A DNA stretch of 64,000 nt from positions 124,001-188,000 of the forward strand of contig NZ_JANAVZ010000003.1 of the NCBI RefSeq assembly GCF_025195095.1, in the 5' to 3' direction. Numbering within the stretch: position 1 is the stretch's first letter; each line of letters begins with the position of its first letter. The DNA is from Paracoccus maritimus (lineage in GTDB: Bacteria; Pseudomonadota; Alphaproteobacteria; Rhodobacterales; Rhodobacteraceae). The position numbers were made by a program, and so were the translations under genes. The notes beneath the pieces were generated by a model. It made no database searches, was not told where the DNA came from, and worked only from the letters and a program-made list of their open reading frames with translations. Positions 47,562-56,950 of this stretch are shown here, in pieces.

Positions 47562-48317
47562 ATGGCTGAGTTGGCCTTGCTGTTTCTGGCCGGTATCATA
47601 GGGGGCGTGCTGAACGCCGTCGCGGGCGGCGGGACGTTCATCACGTTTCCGGCGCTGGTCTTCACCGGAATTCCGCCGGTCGCCGCGAACGCAACGGCGA
47701 CGGTCGCGGCATTGCCGGGATATCTGGCGGCGACGGTCGGGTTTCGCCGCGACATCGCCCGGATGTCCGGCGCGCCGATGCTGAAGCTGACGGCGTGGAC
47801 GATGATCGGGGGCGCCGCTGGCTGCGGCTTGCTGCTGATCAGTTCCAATGAGGCATTCTCGGCGCTGGTGCCGTTCCTGCTGCTGCTGGCCACGATCGTC
47901 TTCTACTGGGCCGATACCGTGCGCCGCATTGCCGCACGCTGGCGATCGGTGGTCACGCCGTTCGGGCTGGGCGTCCTGCTGCCGATGTCGATCTATGGCG
48001 GCTATTTCAACGGCGGGCTGGGGATCGTCATGCTGGCGGTGTTCGCGATGTGGGGCATGACCGACCTGCATCAGATGAACGGGCTGAAAAGTTGGCTGTC
48101 CTTTGCGCTGTCCGTCATTGCATTTGTGGTCTTCGCGATCGGTGGCAAGATCGCCTGGGGCCCCGCGGCCATCATGTCGGCGGGCACGATCATCGGCGGA
48201 TATGCCGGCGCACCGGTGGCACGGCGCATCCCGCGACCTGCCCTGAGATTGTTGATCGCAGCGGTCGGTTTCGGCATGACTGCGATTTTCTTCTGGCGTC
48301 TTTTCAAAGGAGTATGA
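47562..48317 (+). CDS. TSUP-family permease (TauE/SafE type)
   Basis: A 251-residue membrane protein with about eight helices in two repeats of the TauE/SafE sulfite-exporter family. The N-terminal repeat is LAGIIGGVLNAVAGGGTFITFPAL and the second repeat LPMSIYGGYFNGGLGIVMLAVF, both with the typical Gly-rich segments. Family members move sulfite, sulfoacetate or other organosulfur anions and C2 anions; the substrate here is unknown. Its last codons overlap the ribosome site AAAGGAG of the RidA gene four bases downstream, so the pair is cotranslated. Confidence 0.88.
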   Translation: MAELALLFLAGIIGGVLNAVAGGGTFITFPALVFTGIPPVAANATATVAALPGYLAATVGFRRDIARMSGAPMLKLTAWTMIGGAAGCGLLLISSNEAFSALVPFLLLLATIVFYWADTVRRIAARWRSVVTPFGLGVLLPMSIYGGYFNGGLGIVMLAVFAMWGMTDLHQMNGLKSWLSFALSVIAFVVFAIGGKIAWGPAAIMSAGTIIGGYAGAPVARRIPRPALRLLIAAVGFGMTAIFFWRLFKGV

Positions 48318-48321
48318 CGAC

Positions 48322-48672
48322 ATGACCGACATCAAACGCATCGAAAGTGGCCAGCGCATGAGCCAGGCGGTTATCGCGGGTGGCATGGTCTGGCTGGCAG
48401 GCCAGGTGGGCGAACCCGGCAAATCGGCCGAGGACCAGACCCGCGCGATCCTGTCGCAGATCGACACGCTGCTGAAGAAAGCCGGGACCGACAAGACCAG
48501 GATCGTCTCGGCGCAGATCTGGGTGGCCGACATGGCCGCCGATTTCGCAGCGATGAACAAGGTCTGGGACGCCTGGGTCGCGCCGGGTCACGCGCCCGCC
48601 CGCGCCACCGGCGAGGCAAAGCTGGCGACGCCCGATTACAAGGTCGAGATCATCGTGACCGCGGTGCTGTAA
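48322..48672 (+). CDS. RidA/YjgF-family protein
   Basis: A 116-residue RidA-superfamily protein; typical members deaminate reactive 2-aminoacrylate-type enamines. The fold pattern is seen in SQAVIAGGMVWLAGQVGEPG, DQTRAILSQIDTLLKKAGTDKTRIVSAQIWVADM and ARATGEAKLATPDYKVEIIVTAVL. The Arg of the active site appears as ARATGEAKL, whereas classical RidA has R-x-x-x-x-V-x-x-L; it may be one of the less-studied subgroups (Rid1-7). AAAGGAG nine bases upstream overlaps the previous gene. Its 3' end overlaps lpxB on the other strand by 23 bp. Confidence 0.85.
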   Translation: MTDIKRIESGQRMSQAVIAGGMVWLAGQVGEPGKSAEDQTRAILSQIDTLLKKAGTDKTRIVSAQIWVADMAADFAAMNKVWDAWVAPGHAPARATGEAKLATPDYKVEIIVTAVL

Positions 48673-49810
48673 CCGCCCCCAGGACCGAGCGCGCCGCGCG
48701 CAGACCCGGCGCCTCACCTCCCTTGCCAAGGCGGTCCATCGTCAGATCCATCGCGTCCAGCTGCGCCTTGCGCGTCGCCATGTCCTCCAGCACATCCTGA
48801 AGTGCGTGCGAAAGCGGGCCGGGCTGGCAGGCGCTGCCCAGGAATTCAGGCACAGCCCGTGTGTCGCTGACCAGATTGACCAGCGTGACCGTGTCGGTTC
48901 GCAGCAGCATTTTCAGGACCAGGCGGCTCAGCGGTGCCATGTCATAGCCGATCACCATCGGAATCCGGTTCGCCGCCAGTTCAAGACTGACCGTGCCCGA
49001 CGCGGCAAGCGCCAGGTCGGCCGCCGCGAAGGCCGCGATCTTTTCGTCGGGTTCTTCGACCACGATGGGCGATGTCGGCCAGCGGCGGGCCATGTCGCGC
49101 ACCATCGCGGCGACGCCCGGCACGGTCGGCAGCACGACCCGGATCTCGGGCACGCGGTCGCGTAGGCGCATCAGCGCCTCGTCGAACCGCCCGGCCAGCC
49201 GCTGGACCTCGGAATTGCGCGATCCGGGCAGGCACAGAACCACCGGTGCATCGGGCGCGATGCCATGCGCGGCGCGGAAAAGCCCCGCTTGATCCGGGCC
49301 GCCGATCTCGGCCGTGGCGACCGGGTGGCCGACGAAATCGCAGCTCATTCCCGCTGCCTGCATGTAGGGTGGCTCGAACGGCAGGATCGCCAGCACATGG
49401 TCGATCACCTGCGCCATCTTCAGCGCGCGGCCCGGCCGCCACGCCCAGACCGACGGCGCGACATAGTGGATGGTGCAAAGATCGGGATTTATTGCGCGCG
49501 CGGCGCGGGCCACCCGCAGACAGAAATCCGGGCTGTCGATGGTGATCAGCGCGTCCGGCGCCGCGTCAGTGACAGCCTGCGCGGTCTGGGCGATGCGACG
49601 TTTCAGATGCCGGTATTTCGGCAGAACCTCCCAGATCCCCATCAGGCTCAGCTCGTCCATCGGGAACAGGCTTTCCATGCCCTGAGCCTGCATCAACGGT
49701 CCGCCGACGCCACAGAACCGTGCCTCGGGCAGCAAGATCTTCAGCCCGGCCATCAGGGCCGCGCCCAGTTGGTCGCCCGAAACCTCGCCCGCGATCAGGA
49801 AGAACTTCAT
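48650..49810 (-). CDS. lpxB: Lipid-A-disaccharide synthase
   Basis: Glycosyltransferase that condenses lipid X with UDP-2,3-diacylglucosamine to make lipid A disaccharide phosphate. The 386-residue protein has FLIAGEVSGDQLGAALMAGLK at the start, CGVGGPLMQAQGMESLFPMDELSLMGIWEVLP (quoted as key parts), HYVAPSVWAWRPGRALKM and ASGTVSLELAANRIPMVIGYDM. GGAAAG lies seven bases before the ATG. It is the last gene of the fabZ-lpxA-lpxI-lpxB cluster, separated from lpxI by 85 bp holding a repeated 20-bp element. It overlaps the convergent RidA gene by 23 bp. Confidence 0.95.
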   Translation of the reverse strand: MKFFLIAGEVSGDQLGAALMAGLKILLPEARFCGVGGPLMQAQGMESLFPMDELSLMGIWEVLPKYRHLKRRIAQTAQAVTDAAPDALITIDSPDFCLRVARAARAINPDLCTIHYVAPSVWAWRPGRALKMAQVIDHVLAILPFEPPYMQAAGMSCDFVGHPVATAEIGGPDQAGLFRAAHGIAPDAPVVLCLPGSRNSEVQRLAGRFDEALMRLRDRVPEIRVVLPTVPGVAAMVRDMARRWPTSPIVVEEPDEKIAAFAAADLALAASGTVSLELAANRIPMVIGYDMAPLSRLVLKMLLRTDTVTLVNLVSDTRAVPEFLGSACQPGPLSHALQDVLEDMATRKAQLDAMDLTMDRLGKGGEAPGLRAARSVLGAVTAPRSR

Positions 49811-49840
49811 GCGTGCTTTCCGGTTGCTGCGTTGCGTTCT

Positions 49841-49860
49841 GGGTATTTGAGCAAAGAAGA
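49841..49860 (+). repeat. Copy 2 of a 20-bp intergenic element (GGGTATTTGAGCAAAGAAGA)
   Basis: The element differs at one base from the copy at 21225-21244. It lies in the 85-bp gap between lpxI and lpxB, on the plus strand while the genes run minus. Confidence 0.6.
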
Positions 49861-49895
49861 AGACGCCAGCTTTTCTTCGCTGCAAGGATATCCGC

Positions 49896-50693
49896 TCAGG
49901 CGCGTGCCCAAAGAAACAGCCCGGCCGCATCGGCGCGTCGCAGGGCCTCGTCGCGATCCAGAAGGATGACGCCGCCGGCCTGCCAGACGATGCCCGCAAG
50001 GCCGGCCGCGGCCGCCTGGGTGACCGTGTCCGGCCCGATCGTGGGCAGATCGACCCGGCGATCCTGCTCGGGCTTGGGCGCCTTGTAGAAGACCCCTCTT
50101 GCGCCGTTCGGATTGGGACGCAGCCCGGCATGGGCAGCGGCGAATTCCAGCATCGCGGCAGTGCCCGGAAGCGTCTCGATGGCAAGGCACAGGCCTTGTG
50201 CCACCACCGCGCCCTGCCCGATATCGAACGGGCCAAGGCCCGTCAGGATCGCGGCGGCGCGGTCGGCGTCGCGCCGGTCGGCATCGGACACAGTTCCCGC
50301 CAGCACGCCTTCGGATGGGATCAGGTCGGGGATCACCTCGTCGACGCCGCAAATCGTCAGGTCGTTTTCCTCGAAGACCTTCAGGACTTCGCGCAGCGCG
50401 GCATCATCGCCCGACTGCATCGCGCCGAGGATGCGCGGGACAAGCTGCGCGGTGCGCGGATCGAATGCCTCGGGGTCCAGCCGGGGGCGGCGGATCGCGC
50501 CCGCAAAGACCACCCGTTCGACACCGGCCTCGATCAGGCTGTCCAGAAACGGGACCAGCCGTTCCAGTCGGAATGGTGTCGCCGCGACATCCGGGGCGAA
50601 ACCGTCCAGCGCATAGACCAGCGGATCATCCAGCGCCGCGATCACGGCCGGGGCCAGCCGGCCTTGACCGGCGATGACGGCGACGCGGCTCAT
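49896..50693 (-). CDS. lpxI: UDP-2,3-diacylglucosamine pyrophosphatase LpxI
   Basis: LpxI hydrolyses UDP-2,3-diacylglucosamine to lipid X, replacing LpxH in many alphaproteobacteria. The 265-residue protein matches LpxI: VAVIAGQGRLAPAVIAAL, GVERVVFAGAIRRPRLDP, GVDEVIPDLIPSEGVLAG and DRRVDLPTIGPDTVTQAAAAGLAGIVWQAGGVILLDRD (parts), with the conserved metal-site Asp in the DLPTIG region. It overlaps lpxA by ATGA and precedes lpxB. No LpxH is visible in the window. Confidence 0.92.
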   Translation of the reverse strand: MSRVAVIAGQGRLAPAVIAALDDPLVYALDGFAPDVAATPFRLERLVPFLDSLIEAGVERVVFAGAIRRPRLDPEAFDPRTAQLVPRILGAMQSGDDAALREVLKVFEENDLTICGVDEVIPDLIPSEGVLAGTVSDADRRDADRAAAILTGLGPFDIGQGAVVAQGLCLAIETLPGTAAMLEFAAAHAGLRPNPNGARGVFYKAPKPEQDRRVDLPTIGPDTVTQAAAAGLAGIVWQAGGVILLDRDEALRRADAAGLFLWARA

Positions 50694-51478
50694 GCGGGCC
50701 TCGGGGCAAGGAAGGATCTGTCCGAGGGTCCAAGGATGAAATCCAGCACATCGCGCTCCATCCCGGTCACCTCGGTCCCTGAGCGTGCGCGCGCGGTGTC
50801 ACGGAACGATCCCTGCCCAAGCGCGGCAAGCAGATCGCGCAGCGCAATGATCTCGGCACGGCTGGCACCCCTGCGTTTCAGTCCGACCAGATTCAGCCCG
50901 TCCAGATGACCGCGCGGTCCCTGCACAAGCCCGTAAGGGATTACATCTGCCGTCACCATCGTCACCGCGCCGATCATCGCGCCGCGCCCGATGCGGACCC
51001 ACTGGTGAACACCCGAGAGCCCGCCGATGATCACGTCATCTTCAAGATGGCAGTGTCCTGCGACCGAGGCATTGTTGACCAGGATCACGCCGTTGCCGAT
51101 CCGGCAGTCATGCGCGACATGGCTGCCCGCCATGAACAGACCGTCATCGCCGATCACGGTCACTCCGCCGCCGCCCTCGGTGCCAGGATTGATGGTGACG
51201 TATTCGCGGATCCGGTTGCGCGCGCCGATCTGCAGCCGCACATGTTCGCCGCGAAACTTCAGATCCTGGGGAACCTCGCCGATCGAGGCAAATGGGAAGA
51301 TCGTCGTTTCGCCACCGATCGAGGTGTCGCCGGTGACGACGACATGCGATTTCAGCTCTACCCCGTCATCCAGCCGCACCTGCGGGCCGACCACGCAGAA
51401 CGGTCCGATCCGGACCCCGGCGCCCAGTTGCGCCCCGTCCTCGATCACGGCAGTCGGATGAATATGGGTCTCAGCCAT
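50690..51478 (-). CDS. lpxA: UDP-N-acetylglucosamine acyltransferase
   Basis: First enzyme of lipid A synthesis, transferring 3-hydroxyacyl from ACP to UDP-GlcNAc. The 262-residue left-handed beta-helix begins HIHPTAVIEDGAQLGAGVRIGPF with hexapeptide repeats. It continues IREYVTINPGTEGGGGVTVIGDDGLFMAGSHVAHDCRIGN, with the catalytic His in HVAHDC, and VIPYGLVQG. The C-terminal helical domain is present. The start follows the fabZ stop with one shared base (TGATG). Part of the fabZ-lpxA-lpxI-lpxB operon. Confidence 0.95.
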   Translation of the reverse strand: MAETHIHPTAVIEDGAQLGAGVRIGPFCVVGPQVRLDDGVELKSHVVVTGDTSIGGETTIFPFASIGEVPQDLKFRGEHVRLQIGARNRIREYVTINPGTEGGGGVTVIGDDGLFMAGSHVAHDCRIGNGVILVNNASVAGHCHLEDDVIIGGLSGVHQWVRIGRGAMIGAVTMVTADVIPYGLVQGPRGHLDGLNLVGLKRRGASRAEIIALRDLLAALGQGSFRDTARARSGTEVTGMERDVLDFILGPSDRSFLAPRPA

Positions 51479-51957
51479 CAGCCATCGGCCTTCAGGGCCA
51501 TCATCGCGGTGAATTCGGCCGACGCGCAAAGCTGGCCGTCAACCAGCGCACGCCCCTCGAATTTCCAGATCCTGCCGCCGCCGCGCAGCGCCTTGCAGTG
51601 CAGTTCCAGGACATCGCCGGGCACCACCATGCGGCGGAACTTGCACTTGTCGATGCCCATGAAATAGGTCGCAAGCGGCTGGTCGATGATGTTCATGCTG
51701 ATGCCCACCACCACCGCGGACGTCTGCGCCATGGCTTCGATGATGGTGACTCCGGGCATCACCGGCTCGTCCGGGAAATGACCCTGGAAATGCGGCTCGT
51801 TGCAGGTAACGTTCTTGATGCCGACGCCGCCTTCATGCGGGACGATGTCGCGGACCCTGTCGATGAACAGGAACGGATAGCGATGAGGAATGATCCGCTT
51901 GATCAGCGACAGATCGGCCTCGGTATGGGGGGCGGGGGTGCGCGGTGCGTCAGCCAT
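51478..51957 (-). CDS. fabZ: 3-hydroxyacyl-[ACP] dehydratase FabZ
   Basis: Dehydrates beta-hydroxyacyl-ACP in fatty acid synthesis and shares its substrate pool with LpxA. The 159-residue hot-dog-fold protein has [47 protein letters not shown] (catalytic His/Glu in [11 protein letters not shown]...E) and [24 protein letters not shown] is seven bases upstream of the ATG. It leads the lpx operon. The usual upstream partners bamA and lpxD are absent; a vWA-protein operon lies 60 bp upstream on the same strand instead. Confidence 0.95.
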   Translation of the reverse strand: MADAPRTPAPHTEADLSLIKRIIPHRYPFLFIDRVRDIVPHEGGVGIKNVTCNEPHFQGHFPDEPVMPGVTIIEAMAQTSAVVVGISMNIIDQPLATYFMGIDKCKFRRMVVPGDVLELHCKALRGGGRIWKFEGRALVDGQLCASAEFTAMMALKADG

Positions 51958-52016
51958 TTGCGATCCTTCGGCGATTTCTGTCGGGTTAGCAACGCGGCCA
52001 CGGCTTGGCAAGCTTC

Positions 52017-54203
52017 TCAGCCGCGCCCGCCCGCGCCCGCGGCATCGTTCGGCAGGCCGCCGCCGCCCGGGCTGCCGCGCCCCGCGCGCCCCTCGGACAG
52101 CCATCCCGCAACGATCAGCCCCGCGATCAACAGCAGCCAGGCCCAGCCCGGCAGGATGGGCCGCCGTTGCAGCCCGGTGACCGTCGCCGCCTCGCGCGGG
52201 GTGATCGCGATCCAGTCGCGCGCCACGCCACGGCCATGCGCGCTGCGGCCAGGCGCGACGGTGCGCAGGTCTGGGACGCCGTCGGACAAACGAACCACGC
52301 CGCCATCGGTCTTCTGGACCAGCGGCGACAGCGTATCGGCGCTGGCGACCGTCTGTTCGAATTCGCGCGGCGCCGCCGGACCCAAGGCAAGCACCCGGCG
52401 CAAATCGCCGTCCTGCAGGTGATACAGCCCCGGCTGGGGCGCGGTCCAATCGGCGACAAAACGGCCGGGACCGGCTTCGGTCAGAGGCAGTTCCTCGGTC
52501 TCTCCGTCGGGGCGGGTGATGGTCAGCGGCCCGGCGCTGTCCTGCATGGTGCGCCGGGTAAAGCGGACATCCATCCCGCCCGAGACATCGGCCAGCAGGG
52601 CCTCTTCCTCAAGCTCGGGTTCCTTCATCGACCAGTGCGCGATGCGGCGCAGCATCTCCAGTTGCGGCCCGCCGCCCTCGAAGCCCCGGCCCCACAGCCA
52701 GACCTGATCCGAGGTCAGCATCGCCACGCGCCCTTCGCCCTCGCGCCTGAGGATCAGAAGCGGCTTGTCCTCGGCCCCTGTCATGGCGACCTGTGCCTGC
52801 GGGTCAGGTTCGACCTCGGCCATGCGCAGCCAGCGTCCCCACCCATCGCCCCCGTCGCTCGCGCTGCCGTCATCGCCATCGGGCGCCCCCGGCAGACCGG
52901 CGGTGACGGGATGACGGCGACCGTCCTCGGTCAGCTCTGGCGTGAAGGGCTGGTCGATGATCCGTCCCGTGGGACGCGCCGGCAGGACCGAACCCAGCGG
53001 CGACAGGTTCAGGCTTTCGACGCTGGCCATTTCGGGACCGGCGGCGACCAGGATCGCGCCGCCGTCGCGAACATAGCGGGTGATGTTCTGGAAATAATCC
53101 GGCGGCAGGATGCCGCGGACGCGGTAACGGTCGAAGATGATCAGATCGAAATCATCGATCCGCTGCAGGAACAACTCTCGCGTCGGAAAGGCGATCAACG
53201 ACAATTCGTTCACCGGCACGCCGTCGGACTTGTCGGGCGGGCGCAGGATGGTGAAGTGGATCAGATCGACCGCCGCATCGGATTTCAGCAGGTTGCGCCA
53301 AGTGCGCTCGCCGGCATGCGGTTCTCCGGACACCAGCAGCACGCGCAGCCGGTCGCGCACACCGTTGATGCTGATGGCGGCGCTGTTGTTGCGGTCGGTC
53401 AACTCGGCATCGCCTTGCGCCGGGTCGGGCGCCTCGAAGCCGATCTGCACGACATTCTGCCCGGCATGGGTCAGCGTCAGCGGCAGGGTCAGGGACTGGC
53501 CGACGGGCACTGCGAAAGACAGTTCCTCCTCGCCATCGACGCTGACGCGAAGATTGGCCGAACGGCCTTGCAAGCCTGCCGGGACATCGCCCTGATCCTC
53601 GATCCGCAGGCGGACGGACACTTCCTGATCGATCAGACCGAAGGCCGGGGCTTCCTCGATCACCAGACGGCGATCCCAGTCCTGTTCGCGTCCGGTCAGC
53701 AGGACATGGAACGGCGCGGGCATGTCCTGGGGCAGAATGGCCGGATCATGGATCTGGCCGTCGGTGACAGCGATCACTCCGGCCAGCCGCGCGTCGGGTT
53801 CCGCCGCGACGGCGCGGGTGATGGCGGTCCCCAGCAGCGTGCCGTCGGGATCGTCGCCGACGGTCACGCGCCGCAATTCCGTATCGGGCAGCGCGGCGAT
53901 TTGGCGGGACAGCCCGTCGATGGCGGCATCCGTCTGATCGCCGCGTTCCGGCAGATCCTGGCTGGCCGAGCGGTCGTCCACAAGGATCACGATGTCGCTC
54001 AGGCCCGTACGGCTGCCGATTTCCAGCGCGGGTCCGGCCAGCGCCAGCCCCGCGGCCAGCCCCGCCAACCCGCGCCACGCCCATCCCCGCAAGCCGCGCC
54101 ACAACGCGAACCCCGCGACCAGCAGCGCTAGGCCGGCCAGGACGGCGACCACCCACCATGGCAGGATCGGATCGAAACGCAGCGCGGTCGCATCGCCGAT
54201 CAT
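52017..54203 (-). CDS. Membrane-anchored von Willebrand/glutamine-amidotransferase-like protein of a MoxR operon
   Basis: A 728-residue protein with two N-terminal helices ([42 protein letters not shown]), a large soluble part and one C-terminal helix ([16 protein letters not shown]). The vWA-like domain opens [24 protein letters not shown] fits the MIDAS pattern DxSxS. A later domain with [34 protein letters not shown] and [10 protein letters not shown] resembles class I glutamine amidotransferases without an obvious catalytic Cys. The start ATG overlaps the BatA/DUF4159 stop. It is the last gene of the operon and probably acts in the periplasm. Function unknown. Confidence 0.82.
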   Translation of the reverse strand: MIGDATALRFDPILPWWVVAVLAGLALLVAGFALWRGLRGWAWRGLAGLAAGLALAGPALEIGSRTGLSDIVILVDDRSASQDLPERGDQTDAAIDGLSRQIAALPDTELRRVTVGDDPDGTLLGTAITRAVAAEPDARLAGVIAVTDGQIHDPAILPQDMPAPFHVLLTGREQDWDRRLVIEEAPAFGLIDQEVSVRLRIEDQGDVPAGLQGRSANLRVSVDGEEELSFAVPVGQSLTLPLTLTHAGQNVVQIGFEAPDPAQGDAELTDRNNSAAISINGVRDRLRVLLVSGEPHAGERTWRNLLKSDAAVDLIHFTILRPPDKSDGVPVNELSLIAFPTRELFLQRIDDFDLIIFDRYRVRGILPPDYFQNITRYVRDGGAILVAAGPEMASVESLNLSPLGSVLPARPTGRIIDQPFTPELTEDGRRHPVTAGLPGAPDGDDGSASDGGDGWGRWLRMAEVEPDPQAQVAMTGAEDKPLLILRREGEGRVAMLTSDQVWLWGRGFEGGGPQLEMLRRIAHWSMKEPELEEEALLADVSGGMDVRFTRRTMQDSAGPLTITRPDGETEELPLTEAGPGRFVADWTAPQPGLYHLQDGDLRRVLALGPAAPREFEQTVASADTLSPLVQKTDGGVVRLSDGVPDLRTVAPGRSAHGRGVARDWIAITPREAATVTGLQRRPILPGWAWLLLIAGLIVAGWLSEGRAGRGSPGGGGLPNDAAGAGGRG

Positions 54204-56950
54204 GGGCCAAGCTCCTCTTCCACGCGCAGGCGATCCAGCAATGCCGGCACATGGACCTGATCGGATTTGTAGTTGCCCGTCAGCACATACATCATCAGGT
54301 TGATGCCAAAGCGATAGGCCATCTCGCGCTGCTGTTCGCCCTCCCATCCCCGGCCGATCGGAAATGTCGGAAAACCGTTGTCATCGACGGCCCAGGCCTC
54401 GGCCCAACTGTTCGCGCCGATCACGACCGGGCTGACCCCATCGTTCAGCTGCCGGAACGGCACACCCTCGGCGGCCTCGGCACCGGCGGGCGGGGCCTCG
54501 ACCCAGACAGGGTTGCCCTTCCAGCGGCCGGGGAAATCCCCCAGCAGATAGAAGCTGCGTGTCAGGACGTGATCTTCAGGCACCGGCGCCAGGGGCGGGA
54601 TCTCCAGCGGCGCGGCAAGGCTGCGCAGCGCCTCGGACATGTCGGGTCCGCCGACGCCCGCCACATCGCCGTCGCGCGTGTCGAACAGGATCATGCCGCC
54701 GGAACGCAGGAAATGGTTCAGACGCAGATAGGCCTGGGGCGAAGGCGGCGACTGGTCGGCAGTAACCGGCCAGTAGAGAAAGGTCAGCACAGACAGTTCG
54801 TCGCGGTCCAGATCGATCGCCACCGGTTCGCCGGGTTCGACCGATGTGCGCTGGCGCAGCGACAGGGACAGGCCGCGCAACCCCTCGTAAGAGGTCTGGT
54901 CCACCTCGTCGTCGCCCGTCTCGACATAGGCCAGCGCGACCTCGTCGGCGGCGCGCATCAGTTCGGGTTTCAGATCCTGGGCATCCGCCCGCGTGCCGGT
55001 CATGCCGAAGGTCGCCACCAGCAACATCGCGGCGACGCGCCCGCCCCGCGCCAGGGCCGCCGATCCCAGCGCATCCAGCGCAAGGATCAGCGCGGCGGCG
55101 GCGATCAGCAGACCCTTCAGATCGCGGCCCGCCGTCTGCGCCGCGCTTTCCACGGTGGCGCCGGGCCATGTGGCCAAGGCAAGCGGTCCGGCCGCGTTCA
55201 ACGCGACGCGCCGGTCGCCGGCGGCATAGATGCCAGCAGGCCGACCGACGCCCGGCCCCTGCGCAAGGTCGGTCGCCGGAACCGGGGCCAACCCTTCCGC
55301 GGGCGCCGCGCGCCCAAAACCGTCCAGCACCATTTCAGGCGTCCAGAAGGGTTGGTCGCGGTCGTCGGCAGCTTCGTCGGCGGGCGAGACGCGCGCCGTC
55401 GCGATCAGCCTGTCCAGCATCTCGACGAACAGGCCGGACAGCGGCAGGCTGGACCATTCGGCATTGGCGGTGACGTGGAACAGCACCACCTGCCCCTGCC
55501 CCAGCCGGTCGCGCGTGACCAGAGGCGTATTGTCGGACAAGGCGGCGATCGTCCTGTCGGTCAGGTCGGGCGCGGGTTGTGCCATCAATTGCGCGCGGAC
55601 CGCGACATCGTCGGGCGCGCGCAGCCCCGCGAAGACGCCATCGCCGGCAAAGGGCGCCAGCCCGCGCGGATCGCCCCAACTCAGCGCGCCGCCGATGTCG
55701 CGCCCGCCCTGGCGCAGCATCACCGGCAGCAGCGGCTCGTCGATCAGCCGGTCGAACGCGGCCATGCGCGGCCCCGCGAAGCGGATCAGCAGACCGCCCT
55801 CATTCACCCATTCGGCCAACTCGCCGACCTCGGCCATCTCGACCTGATCGGCGACGATGATGACATCGGGGGCGGTGCTCAGGACATCGCCCAAGCCCCC
55901 TTCGACCAGGTCGGTCGTCGGTGCCAGCGCCCGGCGCAGATAATACAGCTGCGACAGAAGCTGTTGCCCTTCGGCCTGCCGGTCGGCGTCGCCGACCAGC
56001 CCGACCTTGCGACGCTTGACCCGATCATCGGCCAGCACGACCGCGCCCGCATGGGTTTCGCCCTCGATCTGGAAGCGGGTGACGCGGTTGCGCAGTTCGG
56101 GCGGCAGGTCGATGGCGACCGGACGGGTCAGGATGCCGCTGTCGGAAACGCCCTCGCCGGGCACCAGCCGCGCCAGTTCGCGTTCGATCCCCTGCGGATC
56201 GGGTCCGATGGCCAGAATGCCCGGCGCCCCATCGTCGGTCGCCGTCAGCGTCAATGACGGCGTGTCACCGTCATGCAGGCTCAGCACCCGAAGCGCACGC
56301 TGCGGTGGCACGACCGTGACCGGTCCGCGTGCGGACAACGCCGACAGCCAGCCCGTGCGGTTCGGATGATCCAGCCCGTCCGCCAGCCAAAGGGCCGACA
56401 GGCGGCCTTCGGGGATCTCGGCCAGCGCGGCCTGCGGGTCTTCGGGCAACGTGGTAGGCCACGACACCGGCTGCGCGGCACGAAGCCCGGCCAGCAGCGT
56501 ATCTGCCGGGGCAAAGCGCAGCGGGCCGGGATCGGCCTGACCGTCGGCCAGCAGCAGCGCGGCTGGACGACCCTGCGCCGCAGCCTCGGTCAGGGCGCGT
56601 TCCGCGCGGGTCTGACGGGCGGCCCAGTCGGGCGCGGCCGACCAGCCCGCATCCATGACGACCAACAGCGGGCCGCTGGCCGGCCCCTGCACGACCGGCT
56701 TCCAGACCGGCCCCGCGAAGGCCAGGATCAGCGCCGCGATTGCCAACAGACGCAGCAGCAGCAACCACCAAGGCGTGCGCCGCGCCTCGGGTCGCTTGTC
56801 GGTCAGACCCAGCAACAGGGCGACCCCGGGAAACGCCACACGACGCGGCGACGGCGGCATCGCCCGCAGGATCAGCCACAGGATCGGCAGGGCGATCAAA
56901 GCGGTCAGCACCCAGGGGGCCGCGAAACCAAGGGGACCCAGAACCAGCAT
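54200..56950 (-). CDS. BatA-like / DUF4159 membrane protein of the MoxR operon
   Basis: A 916-residue protein. The N-terminus is the BatA-type double helix (PWVLTALIALPILWLILRAMPPS, then WWLLLLRLLAIAALILAFAGPVW). A vWA-like part has LLVVMDAGWSAAP, where DAGWS only partly fits the MIDAS motif, so metal binding is doubtful. More helices occur about residues 630-680, and the C-terminal DUF4159 domain has VLTFLYWPVTADQSPPSPQAYLRLNHFLRSGGMILFDTRDGD (parts quoted). It overlaps DUF58 upstream and the vWA protein downstream by 1-4 bp. Likely a chaperone-activated periplasmic/membrane partner of MoxR. Confidence 0.84.
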   Translation of the reverse strand: MLVLGPLGFAAPWVLTALIALPILWLILRAMPPSPRRVAFPGVALLLGLTDKRPEARRTPWWLLLLRLLAIAALILAFAGPVWKPVVQGPASGPLLVVMDAGWSAAPDWAARQTRAERALTEAAAQGRPAALLLADGQADPGPLRFAPADTLLAGLRAAQPVSWPTTLPEDPQAALAEIPEGRLSALWLADGLDHPNRTGWLSALSARGPVTVVPPQRALRVLSLHDGDTPSLTLTATDDGAPGILAIGPDPQGIERELARLVPGEGVSDSGILTRPVAIDLPPELRNRVTRFQIEGETHAGAVVLADDRVKRRKVGLVGDADRQAEGQQLLSQLYYLRRALAPTTDLVEGGLGDVLSTAPDVIIVADQVEMAEVGELAEWVNEGGLLIRFAGPRMAAFDRLIDEPLLPVMLRQGGRDIGGALSWGDPRGLAPFAGDGVFAGLRAPDDVAVRAQLMAQPAPDLTDRTIAALSDNTPLVTRDRLGQGQVVLFHVTANAEWSSLPLSGLFVEMLDRLIATARVSPADEAADDRDQPFWTPEMVLDGFGRAAPAEGLAPVPATDLAQGPGVGRPAGIYAAGDRRVALNAAGPLALATWPGATVESAAQTAGRDLKGLLIAAAALILALDALGSAALARGGRVAAMLLVATFGMTGTRADAQDLKPELMRAADEVALAYVETGDDEVDQTSYEGLRGLSLSLRQRTSVEPGEPVAIDLDRDELSVLTFLYWPVTADQSPPSPQAYLRLNHFLRSGGMILFDTRDGDVAGVGGPDMSEALRSLAAPLEIPPLAPVPEDHVLTRSFYLLGDFPGRWKGNPVWVEAPPAGAEAAEGVPFRQLNDGVSPVVIGANSWAEAWAVDDNGFPTFPIGRGWEGEQQREMAYRFGINLMMYVLTGNYKSDQVHVPALLDRLRVEEELGP

